From positions 1 through 25,026 of IMG/VR virus record IMGVR_UViG_3300037189_023131: a stretch of DNA of 25,026 nt. The stretch is one strand, 5' to 3'. The DNA comes from a virus. Position 1 is the first letter of the stretch. Each line of letters opens with the position of its first letter. A program made the position numbers and the translations under genes. Positions 18,113 through 25,026 of the stretch are shown piece after piece. The notes beneath the pieces are model-generated. The model had not been told where the DNA came from. It searched no databases and worked only from the letters and a program-made list of their open reading frames with translations.

Positions 18113-18123
18113 AATATTTATAA
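18113..18123 (+). promoter_or_regulatory. Late-promoter-like motif copy 1
   Basis: AATATTTATAA, 22 nt before ATG 18135 and 14 nt after the sigma-factor stop. Confidence 0.55.
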
Positions 18124-18134
18124 CAAAATATCCT

Positions 18135-18479
18135 ATGGGTAGTTTAGACAAAAACATATTCGGAAAGAAAAAACTTTCAGATATATTTCAAGAGATATAT
18201 CAAAACCAAAAAAAGAAAGAAGAACAAATATCTGCTCTTATAAGTGAGCTTAAACCACTTATTAATGATATAGGTGATGCTACATTAATAGTTCCTTTAA
18301 TTAAGGAATACATGGAGTTAGGTATTAAAAATGATGAGCAGCTTATTAAAATGGCTACTATTGTTCAAAGAGCTTTAAACTCTGAAACTTCTGATGATAG
18401 TAATTTTGGAATGACTGAAGAAGAAAAAGCTCAATTATTAGCTGAAGTCAAAAACTTTAATTCTTCTAAAGATGATTAA
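18135..18479 (+). CDS. Small helical protein of the late region
   Basis: The 114-residue product begins MGSLDKNIFGKKKLSDIFQE and is helical with a coiled-coil stretch (YQNQKKKEEQISALISELK). An acidic segment with a GMTEEEKAQLLAEVKNF helix ends it. Its position between a sigma gene and the spike gene, behind a late-type motif, suggests a virion or assembly protein, but I cannot name it. Its 3' end overlaps the next gene by 8 nt. Confidence 0.78.
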   Translation: MGSLDKNIFGKKKLSDIFQEIYQNQKKKEEQISALISELKPLINDIGDATLIVPLIKEYMELGIKNDEQLIKMATIVQRALNSETSDDSNFGMTEEEKAQLLAEVKNFNSSKDD

Positions 18480-19731
18480 TAGATTAGGACTTACCGGGGC
18501 TATACAAAATCTCCAACCTACTAATAATAAAAGTGTAGTACCTAAAAATCTAGCTTATGTAGCTGGTAGAGTCACAGATATCATATTAGATGAAAACCAC
18601 CCTCAATTCCCTAGATTAGGAGAATGGGACTCTTTAGGAACTATATTTTTTATCCTTATAGAAAAAGGAAATTCAGGCACTACTAAAATTGCTAAACCTT
18701 TATTTCCTAATATAAAATCATTTCCTTTAATAAATGAAGTAGTAGTTTGTTTTCAATTACCTGCCCCTGTTATATCAAAAGGGGGAGAAAAAAATGAATA
18801 TTATTATTTAAATTCTATAAATACTTGGAGGCACCCACACCATAATGCTCTCCCATCATCTTTATACACCCAACAAGCCCCATCTCAAAACTTATCATAC
18901 GATCAAGTATCAGCCGGTTTTGAAAAAAGAGTTCAAGATGAAGAAATAACAATTAATTTAAATAGTCCTTTAAGTCCTAGTCAAGATACTTTTGTTGAAA
19001 AATCTAATATACATCCTTTATTACCATTTGCTGGAGATACTATATATGAAGGAAGATTTGGAAACAGTATTAGAATAGGTAATACTGCTAAATCTAAAAG
19101 TATATATAAAAATAATTGGTCTGATAATGGTAGTAATGGTGACCCTATTATGATTATTAGAAACGGCCAATCTCCAAGGGCTTCATCTGAAGGATGGCTA
19201 CCGGTTACTGAAGATATAAGAAATGACTTATCATCAATTTATCTAACTTCATTCCAACGTTTAAAAGATTTTAAAGTAGCTAGTGAATTATATAATTCAT
19301 ACACTACACCTCCAGTAACACCTAGTTTATTCACTCAACCTCAAATAGTATTAAATTCTAATAGAGTTGTTATTAATGCTAAAACAGATAGTATTTTATT
19401 AAGTTCTCAACAATCTATAGGAATGTCTACTAATGGTAGTGTAAATATGGATTCAAAATCCTTTTATGTTAGTTCAAATGATATAAAATTAGGATCTAAA
19501 AATGCTACGGAACCTGTCTTAAAAGGTGATACTACAATTGAGCTATTAAAACAATTAACTAAAGCAGTTAAGGATTTAGCTACAATATTAGAAGTTGAAA
19601 AAAATTGGCCTGGAGGAGCTTTACAAACCGGGTATAATGCTGTAGCAGGTAATGTTTTAATAGTACTAGGAGATATTGTTTCTCAATTAAATGATAATAG
19701 TCTTAAATCTAAAACTACAAAAGTTCAATAA
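18472..19731 (+). CDS. Baseplate spike/hub protein (gp5-like, no lysozyme domain)
   Basis: In this 419-residue protein, residues 25-98 (AYVAGRVTDIILDENHPQFP through INEVVVCFQLP) fit the OB-fold of gp5/gpV-type spikes. The middle has the conserved FAGDTIYEGRFGNSIRIG. The last third repeats short beta strands (IVLNSNRVVINAKTDSILLS and SNDIKLGSK), as in the beta-helical needle of spike proteins. A C-terminal helix (LLKQLTKAVKDLATILEV) ends it. The lysozyme domain of T4 gp5 is absent. It overlaps the preceding and following genes, consistent with one late operon. Needle and OB-fold are inferred from pattern. Confidence 0.78.
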   Translation: MINRLGLTGAIQNLQPTNNKSVVPKNLAYVAGRVTDIILDENHPQFPRLGEWDSLGTIFFILIEKGNSGTTKIAKPLFPNIKSFPLINEVVVCFQLPAPVISKGGEKNEYYYLNSINTWRHPHHNALPSSLYTQQAPSQNLSYDQVSAGFEKRVQDEEITINLNSPLSPSQDTFVEKSNIHPLLPFAGDTIYEGRFGNSIRIGNTAKSKSIYKNNWSDNGSNGDPIMIIRNGQSPRASSEGWLPVTEDIRNDLSSIYLTSFQRLKDFKVASELYNSYTTPPVTPSLFTQPQIVLNSNRVVINAKTDSILLSSQQSIGMSTNGSVNMDSKSFYVSSNDIKLGSKNATEPVLKGDTTIELLKQLTKAVKDLATILEVEKNWPGGALQTGYNAVAGNVLIVLGDIVSQLNDNSLKSKTTKVQ

Positions 19732-21311
19732 TGGGTCCATATAAATTTGATATTAAAAAATCTGATGGGCTCTGGGTAGCTGAAGTATACTATAATAAAG
19801 AATTAATAGAACAGATAACATACGCTTCAGATTATGTGGCTTTTATTGATGGGATAGATTATACAGGAAAACCAAAGAAAGGAATTGAAGCAGAATTAAA
19901 ATTTAAAGCCCAAACGCTTGGTTTCTTTAGTACAATTACTCAACAATTTTACCCATCATTAGATGAGTTGGGTGTAACAGATAAAAATACTAACCCCATA
20001 GATATAGATATTGCTACTATTCTTAGTGTATTAGGTCTTAACATAGCAGATTTATCTCTCCCAAATATACCAATTTCAGGAAGTGAAACTCCTCCCCAAT
20101 TACCAGAACTACCTAAAAAACTTAAATTAAAACCAGTAAAAGGTGTTATAGTAGATTCTACTACAAACGAACCTATAAAAGGAGCTAGAGTAATAAGCCC
20201 ACTTAAAAAACCTTCAAGGACTAATGCTAAAGGAGAGTTTGAAGTAAAAGTACCTGATGTTTTAAATACTGGATTAGATCCTAAAAAATTTGAAATAAAT
20301 ATTTCAAAAAATAAATTTGCTCCTCTTAAATTAACACCTTATACATCTACAAAAGATGTTAAAGCTGATTTAGGAATTGTTACTCTTCAACCTTTAGAAT
20401 CAAATTTAATACAAGAAATAACTGAACTTTTAACTTTTAAAGATGCTGAAGTAGAAAAATACGCTACTGTAGACTTAACTTTTGAATTTCATATTCAAAA
20501 ACAACTTAATTTAAGTATAAGTGAACTAAAAAAATTAGTTATACCTTTAATTTTAAACATGGTAGCTCAATATGGGCTAGCTAAAATTCAAGAATTAATA
20601 GCAGAAGTTGAAGCTAATGGAGGACAATTAACCGATAATATTAAACAACAAATAGTATGTCCGTTTCAAGATGCTTTAGTAAAAATTATAGCTTTAAAAA
20701 ATAAATTAGTAAACCAATTAAATAAAGTACTTAATACAATTAATGGAACAACACAAACTCTTCAAGTAACTGACACTACAATTCAAACGATAGATACTGT
20801 TTTTCAAGTATTAAAAGTACTACCTACCCCAACTGCTATAGGTGGTGTAGGTATTCCTATTTCTGTAATTAACACGGTACAAGATGTTAAAACATTCTTG
20901 AATAATAATATAGGAAAATTAAAACAAGGAAGTGGGGCTTTATCTACTATATTAGGATTGTTAGTTGAAGTATTAACTCAAGTTCTTTCATTTTTAAATT
21001 TCTTAGATCTTATAACTCAATTCTGTGCCCAAGGAGAAAATATAGACCAAAACCAAATTTCAGCAGAACTAACAGCTTTAACCCAACAGCAATCTAACCA
21101 GTTATCACCAGTTGTAACTAATGCTAATGGATTTGAAATGGGTGTTGAGACTGAAATTACTACTCAAACTTTAAAACGTAGAAGAGCTATAGCAAGAAAT
21201 AAAAAAGGAGTTGTTATGTTAAAAGGAGAATGGTCATTCTCATCTATTGATCAAATATTGATTGATGAACTTGTATTTTATATTCAACAAAATGATTTAA
21301 AAGCTGATTAA
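19731..21311 (+). CDS. Large structural protein with carboxypeptidase-regulatory-like domain
   Basis: In this 526-residue protein, residues about 135-220 (KGVIVDSTTNEPIKGARVIS, then TNAKGEFEVKVPD) fit the transthyretin-like CarboxypepD-regulatory fold common in Bacteroidota surface proteins. The flanks are helix- and strand-rich; about 300-420 are long helices typical of tape- or baseplate-type proteins. The end (GVETEITTQTLKRRRAIARN, then IDELVFYIQQND) looks like a structural contact region. It starts by sharing one base with the previous stop. Tail or baseplate location is inferred from context between the spike and gp25-like genes. A role in carbohydrate or receptor binding is possible. 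Confidence 0.74.
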   Translation: MGPYKFDIKKSDGLWVAEVYYNKELIEQITYASDYVAFIDGIDYTGKPKKGIEAELKFKAQTLGFFSTITQQFYPSLDELGVTDKNTNPIDIDIATILSVLGLNIADLSLPNIPISGSETPPQLPELPKKLKLKPVKGVIVDSTTNEPIKGARVISPLKKPSRTNAKGEFEVKVPDVLNTGLDPKKFEINISKNKFAPLKLTPYTSTKDVKADLGIVTLQPLESNLIQEITELLTFKDAEVEKYATVDLTFEFHIQKQLNLSISELKKLVIPLILNMVAQYGLAKIQELIAEVEANGGQLTDNIKQQIVCPFQDALVKIIALKNKLVNQLNKVLNTINGTTQTLQVTDTTIQTIDTVFQVLKVLPTPTAIGGVGIPISVINTVQDVKTFLNNNIGKLKQGSGALSTILGLLVEVLTQVLSFLNFLDLITQFCAQGENIDQNQISAELTALTQQQSNQLSPVVTNANGFEMGVETEITTQTLKRRRAIARNKKGVVMLKGEWSFSSIDQILIDELVFYIQQNDLKAD

Positions 21312-21314
21312 CCA

Positions 21315-21325
21315 AATATTTATAA
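21315..21325 (+). promoter_or_regulatory. Late-promoter-like motif copy 2
   Basis: AATATTTATAA, 15 nt before ATG 21330, starting 4 nt after a stop. Confidence 0.58.
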
Positions 21326-21329
21326 TTAT

Positions 21330-21671
21330 ATGAAAAGTGTAGAATTTAAAAAAATAATTAAAGAAGCTGTTAGAGAAGTAATCCAAGAAGAATTAAAGGA
21401 TATTCTTTTAGAAGCAGTTAAAACACCTAAAACAGTAGTTAGGGAATCATATTCTTCAACAACAAACCCTATCCAACCTTCTCAACCTGCATTTACCCCA
21501 AATATTGATTTGAGATCAAAATATGCTGATATTTTAGGGGAAACTGCTTTAAGTTTCACATCAAATGATGTTCAACCTTTTAGACCACAAGTAAGTGACC
21601 CTATAAATGGTAATTTAGGAGTAGGAGAAGTAGATATGAATCAAATCATGGGGTTATTAAATAATAAATAA
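21330..21671 (+). CDS. Small late-region protein, function unknown
   Basis: The 113-residue product has an N-terminal amphipathic helix (VEFKKIIKEAVREVIQEELK). A proline/serine/threonine-rich linker (TNPIQPSQPAFTPN) and a C-terminal acidic/helical end (GEVDMNQIMGLLNNK) follow. This helix-linker layout occurs in small structural or chaperone proteins of T4-like phages, but I cannot name it. The stop shares a base with the gp25 start. Confidence 0.72.
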   Translation: MKSVEFKKIIKEAVREVIQEELKDILLEAVKTPKTVVRESYSSTTNPIQPSQPAFTPNIDLRSKYADILGETALSFTSNDVQPFRPQVSDPINGNLGVGEVDMNQIMGLLNNK

Positions 21672-22075
21672 TGGCTTTTGATCCTCAACAAATATATCCA
21701 ATTGATCTAAATGCTAGTAAAGCAGTAGGAGTAAATATCCCTTTTAATGCTCCTGCTGTTTTCCAATCAAATTATTTAACTAAAGATGCTATAAAGAATA
21801 ATTTGATAAATTTCTTCTTAACTAACCCTGGGGAAAGATATTTAAATCCAACATTTGGTGGTGGTCTACGAGCTTTTATATTTGAACAAATTACTAAACA
21901 AGAAACAGATTTCCTTTTACAAGACGTTAAAGATAAAATAACTCTTTATTTCCCTAATGTAGATGTAAAATCTTTAGAAATCTCCTCTATTGAAGACGAA
22001 AATACTATAAAAATAAATTTAACCTACTCAGTGAAAAATACTAATATTACTGATAATATAGAAATAGAATTATAA
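21671..22075 (+). CDS. 25: Baseplate wedge protein gp25-like
   Basis: The 134-residue protein carries the signature of the gp25/GPW family: NLINFFLTNPGERYLNPTFG followed by GGLRAFIFEQ. Length matches T4 gp25 (132 residues). gp25 joins the baseplate wedge with gp6 and gp53 next to the sheath-nucleating ring. It lies directly ahead of the gp6-like gene, with overlapping start and stop bases, the expected partner order. Confidence 0.93.
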   Translation: MAFDPQQIYPIDLNASKAVGVNIPFNAPAVFQSNYLTKDAIKNNLINFFLTNPGERYLNPTFGGGLRAFIFEQITKQETDFLLQDVKDKITLYFPNVDVKSLEISSIEDENTIKINLTYSVKNTNITDNIEIEL

Positions 22076-23928
22076 TGGCGACTGTAAACAGAGACATCAA
22101 ATACATTAATCGTGATTTCAATGATTTCAGACAACGATTAATTGAATATACTAAGACTTATTTCCCTAATACTTACAATGACTTCTCCCCAGCATCCCCA
22201 GGGATGTTATTTATGGAGCAAGCAGCTTATGTTGGTGATGTTCTAAGTTTTTATCTTGATAATCAATTTCAAGAAAATTTTATTCAATATGCTCGTCAAA
22301 CCAATAACATCTTTGAGTTGGCTTATATGTTTGGATATAAACCAAAAGCTACGGGTGTTGCTCAAGTTACTTTAAATTTTTACCAACAATTACCTTCTAA
22401 GCTTTCTGGTAGTGAATATGTACCTGATTATGATTATGCCTTAACTGTAAGAGAAAATTCAACAGTTAGTTCTCAAAATGGAACATCTTTTTTAACTCAA
22501 GATAAAATTGATTTCTCAATATCTAGTTCTCAAGACCCTACAGAAATTTCTGTATATCAAATAGCAGGGACTATCCCTCAATACTTTCTTTTAAAAAAAC
22601 AAAGAAATGCTATATCCGCTACAATAAATACAACTACACAAACCTTTAATGAACCTGTAGAATTTTCAACTATTGAGATTAATAAACCTAACTTAATAGG
22701 GATCCTTGACATAACAGATTCAGATGGAAATGTATGGTATGAAGTAGATCATTTAGGACAAGAAATGATTTATAAACCTGTTATTAACACTAACATTAAT
22801 GACCCTAATAACTCAGTAAGTAATAATCAAGTACCTTATTTACTTCGTCTAGAAAAAATCCAAAGAAGATTCACTACCCGATTCACATCTCGTAACACTC
22901 TAGTTATCCAATTCGGTTCAGGAACAACCCAAGATAATGATGAAGAAATAACACCTAACCCTAACAATGTAGGATTAGGATTACCCTTCTATCAGGATAA
23001 ATTAACTGCGGCTTACTCTCCTACTAATTTCTTATATACTAATACTTATGGTATAGCGCCTTCTAATACTACTTTAATCATTAGATATTTAACAGGGGGT
23101 GGAGTTGCTTCAAATTTACCTTCAAATTCTTTAACTAAGATAGATCCAACGGCATATACTTTTAATGTTATAGGATTAAACCCAACAACGGCTAATTACA
23201 TTAATTCTTCTTTAGCTTTATCAAACCCAGAAGCAGCTTCTGGAGGATCAGCAGGAGATACTTTAGAACAAATTAGACAAAATACTTTAGCACTTATAGC
23301 ATCTCAACAAAGATCTGTAACATCATATGATTATTTAGTTAGAGCTTTAAGTATGCCTTCTATATATGGTTCATTATCTAAAGCATATATTCAACAACCT
23401 CAATTAACAGATGAACAAGTTTCAACTATTGAAACTTTAAATCTTTATTGTTTAGCATTTAATAATTTAGGTCAATTTGATTATGCCTCTAATACATTAA
23501 AGAATAATCTTCGCACTTACCTTTCCCAATATAGAGTAATAGGAGATTCTATTGAGATTAAAGACGCTTATATTATTAATATAGGAGTAAATTTTGAAAT
23601 CATAGTTTTACCTGAATATAACAACAACGAAGTTATCTTGGCATGCATCACTTCAGTCCAAAATTATTTTGCTCGTGATAAATGGCAAATTAATCAACCT
23701 ATATTTTTAAGAGATTTATATATACTTTTAGATAAAATAAAAGGAGTTCAAACTGTTAAAAATATTGCTATTTCTAATAAAGTAGGAACTATGATGGGAT
23801 ATTCTCAATATGCTTATGATATAACAGCAGCTACCCAAAATCAAGTTGTATACCCTTCTTTAGACCCTAGTATTTTTGAAGTTAGATACCCTGAGTTAGA
23901 TATTAAAGGAAAAGTAGTACCTTTATAA
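22075..23928 (+). CDS. 6: Baseplate wedge protein gp6-like
   Basis: The 617-residue protein begins with NRDIKYINRDFNDFRQRLIE and has the gp6/gpJ-type helical core around 38-105: FSPASPGMLFMEQAAYVGDV, then NQFQENFIQYARQTNNIFEL and MFGYKPKATG. A C-terminal half with VTSYDYLVRALSMPS and LRTYLSQYRVIGDSIEI fits the family. T4 gp6 is 660 residues and forms the core ring of the wedge with gp25. Order and translational overlap with gp25 support the call. Confidence 0.92.
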   Translation: MATVNRDIKYINRDFNDFRQRLIEYTKTYFPNTYNDFSPASPGMLFMEQAAYVGDVLSFYLDNQFQENFIQYARQTNNIFELAYMFGYKPKATGVAQVTLNFYQQLPSKLSGSEYVPDYDYALTVRENSTVSSQNGTSFLTQDKIDFSISSSQDPTEISVYQIAGTIPQYFLLKKQRNAISATINTTTQTFNEPVEFSTIEINKPNLIGILDITDSDGNVWYEVDHLGQEMIYKPVINTNINDPNNSVSNNQVPYLLRLEKIQRRFTTRFTSRNTLVIQFGSGTTQDNDEEITPNPNNVGLGLPFYQDKLTAAYSPTNFLYTNTYGIAPSNTTLIIRYLTGGGVASNLPSNSLTKIDPTAYTFNVIGLNPTTANYINSSLALSNPEAASGGSAGDTLEQIRQNTLALIASQQRSVTSYDYLVRALSMPSIYGSLSKAYIQQPQLTDEQVSTIETLNLYCLAFNNLGQFDYASNTLKNNLRTYLSQYRVIGDSIEIKDAYIINIGVNFEIIVLPEYNNNEVILACITSVQNYFARDKWQINQPIFLRDLYILLDKIKGVQTVKNIAISNKVGTMMGYSQYAYDITAATQNQVVYPSLDPSIFEVRYPELDIKGKVVPL

Positions 23929-23937
23929 TATTTATAA
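23927..23937 (+). promoter_or_regulatory. Late-promoter-like motif copy 3
   Basis: AATATTTATAA, overlapping the gp6-like stop codon and 15 nt before ATG 23942. Confidence 0.58.
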
Positions 23938-23941
23938 TAAA

Positions 23942-25026
23942 ATGGCTGTCTACAAGATATTCCCTACCCAAGATGCTACTTTGTATTCTGAATACCCAGA
24001 AATGAATACAGGTTTAGATGCTATATGTGAAGTCTCTAATACGTTAAATGGAGCTGGAAACCCAGTTGTAACTAGATATCTTACTTTATTTGATACAGAT
24101 GAAATAAAAGATATATTAAATAATAAAGTAAAAGATAATTTATTTGGGGTATACTTAAAAAATTTCATAGCTACCGCTCAAGGATTAAACGCAGATACAA
24201 CAATAGAAATTTATCCTGTAGCTCAATCTTGGAATAATGGAACAGGAGTGTTCGGAGATTCCCCTCAAACTAAAGACGGAGTATCCTGGAATTACGCTAA
24301 CTTCTCAGGTTCAGGGAATTGGAATCCAAGCGGCTCTATAAATGGATTTTCTTATACCAGTTCTTATAACTCAGCTTATGCTTCTGCTGGGGGTGGTAAT
24401 TGGTTTTATGATACAGGAAGTAACTTATATGTTGTTATTAACTATATGAGTCCTTTTTATACTCAAGGAAATCCTTTAAGTTTACCTTCTAGTGCATCAT
24501 ACGGATTAAGAACTGTTAAAGATCTTGAAGCAAATGTTAGTCTCTTAGTCCAAGCGTGGGCGGAAGATTATATACCAAATTATGGTTTTATAACTAAACT
24601 AGATGAAAACGCTGAATTTAACCCAAGTCAAAACATTCAACCTACATTAAAATATTATAGTGTTGATACTAATACAATATACCCTCCATGTTTAGAATTT
24701 AGATGGAGAGATTATTCTACCATACTAACAGGAGCATCTACAGAAAAAATACTTAACACAACAGAAGCAAAATTAGCTCTAAACGAAAACCCAGGAGTAT
24801 TTTATCCTTTTAGTGTAAATAGATTTAGAGTTAATTCAAGTCCTTTATACCCACCTCGAACATTCCAGACATCATCATACTTTACTGATTTATATTATCT
24901 ACCAACTTCTTCATATTATGCTATAAAAGACTTGGATACTAATGAATACGTTGTTACATTCGATGAACAATATACTCAAATTAGTGCTGATGAATATGGT
25001 AATTATTTTGATGTTTATATGAGTGG
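23942..25026 (+). CDS. Tail or baseplate structural protein (partial, runs off the right end)
   Basis: The frame is open for 361 codons to the window end with no stop. It begins MAVYKIFPTQDATLYSEYPE followed by NTGLDAICEVS and TRYLTLFD. This opening resembles DNRLRE/CBM-like beta modules in which FP-x-DAT-x-YS marks the first strand. The remainder is Ser/Tyr/Gly/Asn-rich and beta-like, with WNNGTGVFGDSP and a GSGNWNPSGSINGFSYTSS run. Position after gp6 suggests a baseplate-proximal or fibre protein. The C-terminus is missing, so the call stays general. Confidence 0.7.
   Translation, partial: MAVYKIFPTQDATLYSEYPEMNTGLDAICEVSNTLNGAGNPVVTRYLTLFDTDEIKDILNNKVKDNLFGVYLKNFIATAQGLNADTTIEIYPVAQSWNNGTGVFGDSPQTKDGVSWNYANFSGSGNWNPSGSINGFSYTSSYNSAYASAGGGNWFYDTGSNLYVVINYMSPFYTQGNPLSLPSSASYGLRTVKDLEANVSLLVQAWAEDYIPNYGFITKLDENAEFNPSQNIQPTLKYYSVDTNTIYPPCLEFRWRDYSTILTGASTEKILNTTEAKLALNENPGVFYPFSVNRFRVNSSPLYPPRTFQTSSYFTDLYYLPTSSYYAIKDLDTNEYVVTFDEQYTQISADEYGNYFDVYMS

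Noticed and set aside
1-25026. tRNA genes, insertion sequences, holin or endolysin
   Set aside because: I looked for these but saw no cloverleaf-like segment, transposase motif, or lysis-gene signature that I could support.

Overview
This window looks like part of the genome of a contractile-tailed (T4-like, myovirus-type) bacteriophage. The right end carries recognisable T4-type baseplate genes (gp25-like, gp6-like, a gp5-like spike or hub protein) and a gp55-like late sigma factor. The left 14 kb is the dense array of tiny, mostly unrecognisable genes typical of the early (host-takeover) region of large lytic phages. Every credible gene is on the + strand. DNA is AT-rich, stops are mainly TAA, and starts have A-rich leaders without a clear Shine-Dalgarno sequence. 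That leader style, and a TATATT core resembling the start of the Bacteroidota -7 element (TAnnTTTG), suggest a Bacteroidota/Flavobacteria-type host; this is inference, not proof.

Region 1 (1-14.3 kb): about 47 small genes. Those with recognisable folds are a zinc-ribbon protein, a calcineurin-like phosphoesterase, an ATP-dependent DNA ligase, a papain/C39-like cysteine-peptidase-like protein, SH3-like small proteins, two paralogous 28-residue-repeat proteins with GRP (AT-hook-like) cores, and several one-helix membrane mini-proteins. Nearly every gene or gene pair is preceded by a 15-bp motif, consensus GTTWCGTATATTWAA. I count 37 copies, each 21-39 nt before an ATG, usually followed by an A-rich leader ending in TTATG. 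Hairpin terminators (5628, 10624, 11132, 11946 and others) lie immediately before or inside some copies, so much of the region is built of self-contained promoter-gene(-terminator) cassettes.

Region 2 (12.5-14.3 kb): same cassette layout, but richer in CpG and CGN arginine codons than its neighbours, suggesting a separate origin. It ends in a strong hairpin and a roughly 375-bp non-coding segment (14328-14704) with clustered GTAC sites, direct and inverted repeats and a last motif copy.

Region 3 (14.7-17.1 kb): a two-helix membrane protein, a GIY-YIG (T5orf172-type) protein, two unknowns and an HD-domain phosphohydrolase.

Region 4 (17.1-25.0 kb): late genes. A small membrane/coiled-coil protein overlaps the gp55-like sigma gene; then come a small helical protein, the spike-like protein, a 526-residue structural protein with a carboxypeptidase-regulatory-like insert, a small protein, gp25-like, gp6-like and an unfinished structural gene running off the right end. 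The early motif is absent here. Instead AATATTTATAA occurs identically 15-22 nt before three starts, a candidate late promoter for the neighbouring sigma factor. No tRNA, CRISPR array, insertion sequence, holin or endolysin was recognised.
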